32,291 bases of DNA from Cryomorphaceae bacterium (GTDB lineage Bacteria; Bacteroidota; Bacteroidia; Flavobacteriales; Schleiferiaceae), in assembly GCA_003451355.1 (NCBI GenBank), contig DMDX01000015.1, positions 1 through 32,291 of the forward strand. Reading direction: 5' to 3'. Made by a program: the position numbers and the translations under genes. How positions within the stretch are numbered: position 1 is the stretch's first letter; the number at the start of each line of letters is the position of its first letter. The notes under the pieces were generated by a model. That model did no database searches and was not told the origin of the DNA. It saw nothing but the letters and a program-made list of their open reading frames with translations. This document shows, one piece after another, positions 24,231 to 30,996 of this stretch.

Positions 24231-24238
24231 TACTTTTG
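24231..24238 (+). promoter_or_regulatory. uvrD promoter -7 element, very short leader
   Basis: TACTTTTG matches TAnnTTTG and ends 9 bases before the uvrD ATG at 24248, so the mRNA would have a leader of only a few bases. No clear -33 TTTG is seen. The region 24146-24230 between the two divergent promoters holds nothing else I can support. Confidence 0.5.
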
Positions 24239-24247
24239 TAGCACCTC

Positions 24248-26593
24248 ATGAACGATCTCTTAAGCGCTTTAAATTCAGCCCAACGCAACGCGGCGTCACA
24301 TATAAAAGGCCCGGTAATGGTCATAGCTGGGGCAGGATCGGGGAAAACTCGGGTTCTAACCTACCGAATTGCGCACTTAATTGCGCAAGGGGCGGATGCC
24401 TTTCAAATTCTTGCCTTGACCTTCACCAACAAAGCTGCGCGCGAAATGAAGGACCGGATCGCGAAGGTGATTGGTCCAGCCGAGGCAAAGAATGTATGGA
24501 TGGGAACATTCCACTCCATTTTTGCGCGCATCCTGCGCGTAGAGGGGGAGCGACTAGGGTTCCCGAGCAACTTTACGATTTACGATTCCGAGGATGCACA
24601 AAAAGTGCTGGCGAATGTGATTAAAGAGCTGAACCTCGACAAAGAGATTTACAAGACCAAGTCAGTTGCCTCGCGTATATCGGCCTACAAGAACAGCTTA
24701 ATCACGCCAAAGGCCTATGCGGCACGGGCGGACCTGCAGGAGCAAGATGCCTCGGCACGAATGTCGAAGCTCGGCGAGGTATACGCTCAGTACATGGAGC
24801 GCTGCTTTCGAGCGGGAGCGATGGACTTTGACGACCTCTTGCTCAAGACCAATGAGTTGTTTGCGCGGTTTCCGGATGTGCTAGCGAAGTACCAGGACCG
24901 GTTCCGCTATTTGTTGGTAGACGAGTATCAGGATACCAACCACGCACAGTACCTGATTGTGAAGGCGTTGGCCGCGCGCTTTGAAAACATATGTGTGGTA
25001 GGCGATGACGCGCAGAGTATTTATTCGTTTCGCGGCGCCAACATTCGGAACATTTTGAATTTTCAAAAGGATTACCCTGACGCGGCACTGTATAAATTGG
25101 AGCAAAACTACCGGAGCACCCAGCGCATTGTGAAGGCTGCCAATGTGCTGATTTCGCACAACAAGGAGCAGCTCGAAAAAGACGTGTGGACCGAGAATCC
25201 GCTGGGAGAGAAGATTGTGGTGCACCAGAGCGTGAGCGATTCCGACGAAGGCCAATATGTAGCGCAGACAATTTTTGACTTAGTACATCGGGAGCACCGC
25301 GGTTATGGCGACTTTGCCATTTTGTATCGGACGAATGCCCAGTCCCGCTCATTTGAAGATGCGCTGCGGCGCAGGAATATTCCGTACCAGATTTACGGCG
25401 GATTGTCGTTTTACCAGCGCAAAGAGATTAAGGATGTGCTCGCGTACGTCCGACTGACGGTCAATGCGAGTGATGAAGAGGCACTGCGGCGCGTGATTAA
25501 TTTACCGGGGCGCGGAATTGGAGATACCACCATTGCCCGGCTCACGATTGCGGCAAATGACCGACAGGTTCCGCTTTGGGAAGCCGTGCGCAACGCGACC
25601 ACCTGGGATTTAGGCATCAACCGACCGACCGCGGAACGGCTCGTGGCATTTGCAGATTTAATTGATTCGTACCGAATCATCGCTACGCAGCAGGACGCCT
25701 TCGGAACCGTGGAGCACATTGCCCGCACAAGTGGTTTGGTGAAGTTACTCGCCGAAGACAAGACGCCCGAGGGCATTAGCCGCTACGAGAACGTTCAAGA
25801 ACTGCTCAACGGTATCAAGGACTTTGTGGAGCAGCAGAGCCAAACCGAAGACGGCGACCCAAGCCTCGGGGCCTTTTTGCAGGACGTGGCGCTGCTGACC
25901 GACCGTGACGAACAGGAGACCGACGAACCCAAGGTGATTTTGATGACCATTCACTTGGCGAAGGGTTTGGAGTTTCCGGTGGTGTTTGTGGTCGGAATGG
26001 AGGACGCCCTTTTCCCATCGATGATGGCGATGAATTCACGGAGTGATCTTGAAGAGGAGCGCCGTCTGTTTTATGTCGCGTTGACACGGGCCGAACAGCG
26101 GGCCTTCTTGACGTATGCACGCGTTCGGTACAGGTGGGGCAAATTGATTGACTGCGAACCAAGCCGCTTTCTCGAAGAGTTGGACGAAGAGCATTTAGAT
26201 GTACACATCCCTGAATTACCGAAGAGCTATGGGGTACCGAGGGAGCTTCGGGATGCGTTTGGCGACCCTGAACAGCCGCGCACCTTTAGGGGAAGTGCGG
26301 CCCAAAAGATGGGCGGAAGCGCCCCGAAGGCAACGACACCTCCCCCCGCGCCTATTCGGTTTAGGAAGCCCGAAAACCTCAAACCTTTAGGCCATGCAAC
26401 TTCTGCGTCGGGAAGTCCCGCTCACGAACTAAATTTGACCTCTGGAATTCGGGTGGTGCACGATCGCTTTGGCGTAGGCACCGTGACCGAAGTGGAACCA
26501 GCCGCTGACGGCGGAAAAGCCACCATACAATTTGATAACGCGGGCGAAAAGAAACTCCTCTTGAAGTTCGCTAAATTGCAGCTCTTGGCTTAG
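24248..26593 (+). CDS. uvrD: UvrD/PcrA-type superfamily 1A DNA helicase
   Basis: A 781-residue 3'-5' SF1A helicase for excision and mismatch repair, clearing of RecA filaments and transcription-repair conflicts. Motifs in order: Q-motif region LNSAQRNAASH, Walker A GAGSGKTRVL (28-37), motif Ia LTFTNKAAREMKDRI, motif II LVDEYQDTN (DE at 225-226), motif III GDDAQSIYSFRGA, motif IV QNYRSTQ, motif V MTIHLAKGLEFPVVFVV and motif VI VALTRAEQRAFL. A C-terminal Tudor-like module (VHDRFGVGTVTEVEP) is the RNA polymerase-binding element of PcrA/UvrD, joined by a Pro/Ala-rich linker. It diverges from rpsL, and its stop is 1 base before the DUF4290 ATG. Confidence 0.96.
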   Translation: MNDLLSALNSAQRNAASHIKGPVMVIAGAGSGKTRVLTYRIAHLIAQGADAFQILALTFTNKAAREMKDRIAKVIGPAEAKNVWMGTFHSIFARILRVEGERLGFPSNFTIYDSEDAQKVLANVIKELNLDKEIYKTKSVASRISAYKNSLITPKAYAARADLQEQDASARMSKLGEVYAQYMERCFRAGAMDFDDLLLKTNELFARFPDVLAKYQDRFRYLLVDEYQDTNHAQYLIVKALAARFENICVVGDDAQSIYSFRGANIRNILNFQKDYPDAALYKLEQNYRSTQRIVKAANVLISHNKEQLEKDVWTENPLGEKIVVHQSVSDSDEGQYVAQTIFDLVHREHRGYGDFAILYRTNAQSRSFEDALRRRNIPYQIYGGLSFYQRKEIKDVLAYVRLTVNASDEEALRRVINLPGRGIGDTTIARLTIAANDRQVPLWEAVRNATTWDLGINRPTAERLVAFADLIDSYRIIATQQDAFGTVEHIARTSGLVKLLAEDKTPEGISRYENVQELLNGIKDFVEQQSQTEDGDPSLGAFLQDVALLTDRDEQETDEPKVILMTIHLAKGLEFPVVFVVGMEDALFPSMMAMNSRSDLEEERRLFYVALTRAEQRAFLTYARVRYRWGKLIDCEPSRFLEELDEEHLDVHIPELPKSYGVPRELRDAFGDPEQPRTFRGSAAQKMGGSAPKATTPPPAPIRFRKPENLKPLGHATSASGSPAHELNLTSGIRVVHDRFGVGTVTEVEPAADGGKATIQFDNAGEKKLLLKFAKLQLLA

Positions 26594-26594
26594 C

Positions 26595-27281
26595 ATGAGC
26601 ACCCTAATGGAAACTTCAAGCATCACCACGTTGTCGCTCGACTACAATACGGACCGCCCCCAAATGGTACTTGGCGAATACGGGCGCCTCGTGCAGACCA
26701 TGGTCGAGTTCACGCTCACGATCGAGGACCGCGCCAAGCGAACTGAGTCCGCTGCCCATATTGTCGACACGGTAGGTCGATTGAATCCGACCCTTCGCGG
26801 TCAGACTGATTTTGCGCGCAAAGTTTGGGACCACCTCCACGTAATATCTGGATTTCAGCTGGATGTGGATGGCCCGTTCCCTGCCCCGCAACGCGAACTA
26901 CTCGAAGCCAAACCCGAGCGCGTTCCCTACCCCCCGAAAAGCCGAAGCCATCGCTACTACGGTGTAATCCTCCAGAGCTTGATCAACACGGTTGCCGAAA
27001 TGGAGCCGTCTGAAGAGCGTCAAGGAATTGAGTACGACATCGCCAACCAAATGAAGCGTGCCTACCTCAGCTGGAACAAAGACACCGTAGACGATGCCGT
27101 GATCTTCAATGATTTACGGATCCTTTCTGCCGGCCGACTTGGCCAAGAAGGTTCAGCCCTATCTGTGGCTAAAGGCGTGGTATCCCAAAATGCCCCGCTC
27201 CACACAAAAAATCGGAAAAAGAAAAAACCGAATACAACCAACTTTAACAACAAACGCAAAGGCGGATTCTTCCGTAAGTAG
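26595..27281 (+). CDS. DUF4290 family protein, unknown function
   Basis: A 228-residue protein I recognise as the Bacteroidota-restricted DUF4290 family by LDYNTDRPQMVLGEYGRLVQ, the KVWDHLHVISGFQLDVD stretch and YLSWNKDTVDDAVIFNDLRI. No signal peptide or membrane segment is visible and the protein looks alpha-helical and cytosolic. From about residue 195 it ends in a basic, Asn/Lys-rich tail (KNRKKKKPNTTNFNNKRK) that could bind nucleic acid or acidic partners. ATG 26595 directly follows the uvrD stop; ATG 26607 is an alternative. murA begins 3 bases after its stop, so the two are surely cotranscribed. No biochemical role is known to me. Confidence 0.88.
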   Translation: MSTLMETSSITTLSLDYNTDRPQMVLGEYGRLVQTMVEFTLTIEDRAKRTESAAHIVDTVGRLNPTLRGQTDFARKVWDHLHVISGFQLDVDGPFPAPQRELLEAKPERVPYPPKSRSHRYYGVILQSLINTVAEMEPSEERQGIEYDIANQMKRAYLSWNKDTVDDAVIFNDLRILSAGRLGQEGSALSVAKGVVSQNAPLHTKNRKKKKPNTTNFNNKRKGGFFRK

Positions 27282-27284
27282 GGT

Positions 27285-28601
27285 ATGGCTTCATTTCGAA
27301 TTACGGGCGGAACTGCGCTCAAAGGGGACGTTCATCCGCAAGGGGCCAAAAACGAGGTGCTCCAAATTTTGTGTGCCGTGCTTTTGACCGATGATACGGT
27401 CCGAATTACCAACATTCCAGATATCATCGACGTCAACAAACTCATCGAGATTCTCGGTGACTTCGGCGTAACCGTTGTAAATAACGGCCCTGGAGACTAC
27501 AGCTTCACCGCGGATTCGATTGATATAGACTTCTTGTTTGGTGAAACCTACAAAAAGAAGGGTGCATCGCTGCGCGGTTCTGTAATGGTGGTGGGTCCCA
27601 TGCTTGCTCGGTTCGGAAAGGGCTACATCCCCAAACCCGGTGGGGACAAGATTGGCCGCCGCCGCTTAGACACACACTTCGAAGGCTTCATGAAGCTTGG
27701 AGCCAAGTTCGTATTCGAAGAAGGCGACCACTTTTATGGGGTGGAGGCTCCTGCTGAGGGCCTCAAAGGTGCCTTCATTCTGCTCGACGAACCGTCGGTT
27801 ACGGGTACTGCCAATATTGTCATGGCCGCCGTCCTTACCCCTGGTGTTACAACGATTTACAACGCTGCGTGCGAGCCCTACTTGCAGCAGTTGTGCGGAA
27901 TGCTCGTTCGAATGGGCGCCCAAATCGAAGGCATCGGCAGCAACCGTTTGACAATAACCGGTGTAACCCGACTCGGTGGTACAGAGCACCGCTGCCTTCC
28001 CGACATGATTGAAATCGGCTCTTGGATTGGACTTGCAGCGATGACGAAGTCTGAAATCACCATTAAAAATGCGGGGATTCCACATTTGGGCCAAATTCCG
28101 AATGTGTTTCGCAAACTTGGAATCCGCATTGAAGAGCGTGGCGACGACCTCTACATCCCCGCGCAAGAGCACTATGAAATGGGTGCGTACCTCGACGGTT
28201 CTATGGTGACGATCGCGGATGGTCCATGGCCGATGTTTACTCCTGATTTGCTGAGTATTGTACTTGTGACGGCGACCCAAGCAAAAGGTTCCGTGCTCAT
28301 CCACCAAAAAATGTTTGAGAGCCGTTTGTTTTTTGTGGACAAACTCATTGATATGGGCGCCCAAATCATCTTGTGCGACCCGCACCGTGCCACGGTGATT
28401 GGCCACGACCACCAGTTTAATTTGCGCGCCACTACAATGTCTTCGCCAGATATTCGTGCCGGAATTGCCCTACTCATCGCAGCGTTGAGCGCAGACGGAA
28501 CCTCAACGATTCAGAATATTGAGCAAATTGATCGCGGGTATGAGCGAATTGACGCGCGCCTGCGTGACTTAGGTGCCAAAATTGAGCGCGTGGCGGACTG
28601 A
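27285..28601 (+). CDS. murA: UDP-N-acetylglucosamine 1-carboxyvinyltransferase (Asp-type active site)
   Basis: A 438-residue MurA catalysing the first committed step of peptidoglycan synthesis, transfer of enolpyruvate from PEP to UDP-GlcNAc in the cytosol. Lys22-Asn23 in GAKNEVLQI are the usual substrate residues. The catalytic loop reads KPGGDKIGRRRLDTHF: the position of E. coli Cys115 is Asp121. An Asp here is known from mycobacterial, chlamydial and Borrelia enzymes and makes MurA insensitive to fosfomycin. The length is slightly above E. coli (419). It starts 3 bases after the DUF4290 gene and is the last gene of the uvrD-DUF4290-murA run. Confidence 0.96.
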   Translation: MASFRITGGTALKGDVHPQGAKNEVLQILCAVLLTDDTVRITNIPDIIDVNKLIEILGDFGVTVVNNGPGDYSFTADSIDIDFLFGETYKKKGASLRGSVMVVGPMLARFGKGYIPKPGGDKIGRRRLDTHFEGFMKLGAKFVFEEGDHFYGVEAPAEGLKGAFILLDEPSVTGTANIVMAAVLTPGVTTIYNAACEPYLQQLCGMLVRMGAQIEGIGSNRLTITGVTRLGGTEHRCLPDMIEIGSWIGLAAMTKSEITIKNAGIPHLGQIPNVFRKLGIRIEERGDDLYIPAQEHYEMGAYLDGSMVTIADGPWPMFTPDLLSIVLVTATQAKGSVLIHQKMFESRLFFVDKLIDMGAQIILCDPHRATVIGHDHQFNLRATTMSSPDIRAGIALLIAALSADGTSTIQNIEQIDRGYERIDARLRDLGAKIERVAD

Positions 28602-28624
28602 TTTTTGCAACTTAACTTCGAAAC

Positions 28625-29167
28625 ATGAAACAGATACTCATTTTGGGCGCAGCCGCCCTTGTATTGGCCGCTACTCCTGCGGGACGCGTGACCGCACCCA
28701 TCGCAGTGGAACAGATGGCGAGCATCAATGTGGGCGATATGGCTCCTGACTTGGCATTTCCGGATCCCACGGGCAAAACCCGCAAACTATCAGACCTGCG
28801 TGGCAAGGTGGTTCTTTTGGACTTCTGGGCAGCTTGGTGCGGCCCCTGCCGCATGGAGAACCCCAATGTCGTGCGCGTGTACAACCAGTACAAAGACGAC
28901 AAGTTTTCATCTGGAAAGGGCTTTGAAGTGTTTTCGCTTTCACTAGACAACACCAAAGACCGTTGGATTGAAGCAATTGCCAAGGACGGTCTTGTGTGGC
29001 CCAACCACGTGAGCGACCTCAAAGGCTGGCGCTCTGAAGGTGCTGCGCTCTATGGAGTCAATGCGATCCCCGCAACCTACCTCATTGACGGCAAGGGTAA
29101 AGTAGTCGCAAAAAACCTACGCGGAGCCGCGCTCGAGAACGCACTTAAGGCGATGCAAGCCAAGTAA
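28625..29167 (+). CDS. Secreted TlpA/ResA-like thioredoxin-fold protein
   Basis: A 180-residue thiol-disulfide oxidoreductase of the TlpA/ResA/AhpC-TSA group. The N-terminus MKQILILGAAALVLAATPAG is a signal peptide with no lipobox Cys, placing the protein in the periplasm. Redox motif FWAAWCGPCRMENP has Cys72 and Cys75, and the cis-Pro loop reads NAIPATYLIDG. Such proteins reduce or form disulfides in cytochrome c maturation or envelope proteins; the target cannot be told. A -7-like GATTTTTG just after the murA stop suggests its own promoter, and a terminator follows. Confidence 0.9.
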   Translation: MKQILILGAAALVLAATPAGRVTAPIAVEQMASINVGDMAPDLAFPDPTGKTRKLSDLRGKVVLLDFWAAWCGPCRMENPNVVRVYNQYKDDKFSSGKGFEVFSLSLDNTKDRWIEAIAKDGLVWPNHVSDLKGWRSEGAALYGVNAIPATYLIDGKGKVVAKNLRGAALENALKAMQAK

Positions 29168-29184
29168 AGGGCATTTTTTCACCT

Positions 29185-29232
29185 AGCCTGCCATTCTGAC
29201 ACCTTTGGGTCGTTTGGCAGGCTTTGTGTTTT
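29185..29232 (+). terminator. Rho-independent terminator after the TlpA-like gene
   Basis: A 9-bp stem AGCCTGCCA/TGGCAGGCT (29185-29193 with 29215-29223) has an inner GAC/GTC and CC/GG pairing around a TTT loop and is followed by TTGTGTTTT. It lies 18 bases after the stop and 36 bases before the grpE ATG, so grpE-dnaJ should be a separate unit. Confidence 0.75.
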
Positions 29233-29258
29233 ACGGGACCCACACGGATTAATAAATT

Positions 29259-29801
29259 ATGGAAGATTCTACGAAGAAGCCAGAGCAGCCTTTGGACGAA
29301 GTTCAAATGGCTCAGGATTTAAATGATGAGATCTCAGATTCACCTTCACCCACAGCAGAGCGTGATGTGGAGGCAGAAATCCAGGAGCTCAAAGATCAAA
29401 ACTTGCGACTCTATGCCGAATTTGAGAATTTTCGCCGCAGAAATGCGCGCGAGCGCCTCGAGCTAATGGCGACGGCGGGAGAAAAAGTCATCAAGGCAGT
29501 ACTACCGATACTGGACGACTTTGATCGTGCGATGAAAGCCCTCGCCGAAGGACCTGAGCGCCAAGGATTGGCCCTCATTCAAAACAAATTACTCAGCGCC
29601 ATGAAGGCCGAAGGCCTCAAGGCCATGGAATCCACGGTAGGGCAAGCCTTTGATGTAGAACGCATGGAAGCCATTACGAACATCCCTGCTCCAAGTCCAG
29701 AGCTTTCAGGCTGCGTGGTCGATGAGCTCGAGACCGGATACCTTCTCGGAGAAAAAATTATTCGCTACGCGAAAGTGGTAGTGGGCCAAGCTGCCGAATG
29801 A
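29259..29801 (+). CDS. grpE: Nucleotide exchange factor GrpE
   Basis: A 180-residue GrpE that releases ADP from DnaK and acts as a thermosensor. An acidic, unstructured N-terminus (about 1-45) is followed by the long coiled coil (EAEIQELKDQNLRLYAEFEN, FRRRNARERLEL) and the four-helix region VLPILDDFDRAMKAL. The C-terminal beta-wing includes SGCVVDELETGYLLGEKIIR, the family signature. The length is normal. One base separates its TGA from the dnaJ ATG. No HrcA/CIRCE operator is visible upstream and dnaK is not in the window. Confidence 0.96.
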   Translation: MEDSTKKPEQPLDEVQMAQDLNDEISDSPSPTAERDVEAEIQELKDQNLRLYAEFENFRRRNARERLELMATAGEKVIKAVLPILDDFDRAMKALAEGPERQGLALIQNKLLSAMKAEGLKAMESTVGQAFDVERMEAITNIPAPSPELSGCVVDELETGYLLGEKIIRYAKVVVGQAAE

Positions 29802-29802
29802 A

Positions 29803-30924
29803 ATGAGTAAGCGCGACTACTACGAAGTTCTGGGTGTGTCTAAGGGCGCATCTGCAGAAGAAATTAAAAAGGCCTACCGAAAGATGGCCATTCAGTACCA
29901 CCCTGACAAAAATCCGGGTGATGCGGCGGCAGAAGAAAAGTTCAAAGAGGCCGCGGAGGCCTACGAGGTACTTTCAAGCCCTGAAAAACGTCAGAAGTAC
30001 GACCAGTTCGGACACCAAGCGTTTGGTGCAGGTTCCGGCGGTTTTGGCGGAGGTGGCATGAATATGGACGACATATTCAGCCACTTTGGGGACATCTTCG
30101 GCGATGCTTTTGGCGGAGCCTTTGGCGGTTTTGGTGGCCGAGGTGGCGGCGGAGCCAACCGCGGGGCCAACCTCAGAGTTCGTGTAAAGCTCAGCCTCGA
30201 AGAGATCGCCAATGGCGTTGAAAAGAAAATTAAAATTCGCCGCGCTGTTCCGGCAGAAGGTTTGACGTTTAAAACGTGCGGAACCTGCGGTGGATCTGGT
30301 CAAGTAACCCGGGTACAAAACACGATCTTGGGTCAGATGCGCACCGCGTCAGCCTGTCCGTCGTGCCAAGGCGCAGGCAAAACCATCGACAAGCGACCCG
30401 ACGGGGTGGGTCCTGACGGACTTGAGCGCCATGATGAGGTTGTAAGTGTAAAGATTCCGGCCGGAGTGCAAGATGGTATGCAGCTGCGCGTTCAAGGCAA
30501 AGGCAACCACGGCCCAGCAGGAGGCCCTGCGGGGGATTTGATCGTTTCGATTGAAGAAGAGCCGCACGAAGTGCTGGTTCGCGAGGGCAATAACCTTCAC
30601 TTTGAACTGCACGTATCGTTTCCCGATGCAGCCTTGGGCACTTCGGTCGAGGTTCCGACCGTTTCAGGCAAAGTGCGTATGAAGATTGATCCCGGAACCC
30701 AAAGTGGAAAAACCCTACGCCTGAAGGGCAAAGGACTTCCGAGCCTCGAAGGCTACGGCCAAGGTGATCAATTGATTCACGTCGCAGTTTGGACCCCTAA
30801 GTCACTCACGAACGACGAGAAAGAGCTCCTTGAGAAGCTCAACCAGAGCGAGCGCTTTCAGCCGCGACCGGGAGCTGGAGACAAGAGTTTTTTTGATAAG
30901 GTTAAGGACCTCTTCCAAGGTTAA
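29803..30924 (+). CDS. dnaJ: Chaperone DnaJ with reduced zinc domain
   Basis: A 373-residue type I-like J-protein that delivers substrates to DnaK and stimulates its ATPase. The J domain (1-70) has HPD at 33-35. A Gly/Phe-rich linker (about 73-120) is followed by beta-sandwich substrate domains and a C-terminal dimer region. The zinc domain holds only two CxxCxGxG motifs, CGTCGGSG (159-166) and CPSCQGAG (185-192), instead of four; these could form one zinc site. In my memory this short form is shared by other Bacteroidota, so it is a lineage trait rather than a deletion error. It is cotranscribed with grpE. Confidence 0.95.
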   Translation: MSKRDYYEVLGVSKGASAEEIKKAYRKMAIQYHPDKNPGDAAAEEKFKEAAEAYEVLSSPEKRQKYDQFGHQAFGAGSGGFGGGGMNMDDIFSHFGDIFGDAFGGAFGGFGGRGGGGANRGANLRVRVKLSLEEIANGVEKKIKIRRAVPAEGLTFKTCGTCGGSGQVTRVQNTILGQMRTASACPSCQGAGKTIDKRPDGVGPDGLERHDEVVSVKIPAGVQDGMQLRVQGKGNHGPAGGPAGDLIVSIEEEPHEVLVREGNNLHFELHVSFPDAALGTSVEVPTVSGKVRMKIDPGTQSGKTLRLKGKGLPSLEGYGQGDQLIHVAVWTPKSLTNDEKELLEKLNQSERFQPRPGAGDKSFFDKVKDLFQG

Positions 30925-30946
30925 CCCTTAGAAGTAGGACTCAATA

Positions 30947-30974
30947 AAAAACGCGGCCCGTGGGCCGCGTTTTT
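30947..30974. terminator. Bidirectional terminator between dnaJ and the T9SS cargo gene
   Basis: A 9-bp inverted repeat ACGCGGCCC/GGGCCGCGT (30951-30959 with 30962-30970) is flanked by an A-run on the left and TTTTTC on the right, so it can end transcripts from both converging genes. It lies 22 bases past the dnaJ stop and about 25 bases past the stop of the minus-strand gene. Confidence 0.9.
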
Positions 30975-30996
30975 CTTTTCATCTATGTGGTGGACA

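Noticed and set aside
27666..28412. 248-codon open frame antisense to murA
   Set aside because: murA is complete with all family motifs on the plus strand. The antisense frame has no recognisable domain and is a by-product of codon use.
29185..29223. Inverted repeat before grpE-dnaJ as a possible CIRCE/HrcA operator
   Set aside because: The arms do not match TTAGCACTC/GAGTGCTAA, the loop is 21 bases, and a T-rich tail follows, so it is better read as a terminator.
29974..30318. 114-codon frame antisense to the G/F region of dnaJ
   Set aside because: It is produced by the repetitive Gly codons of DnaJ and has no start context or family resemblance.
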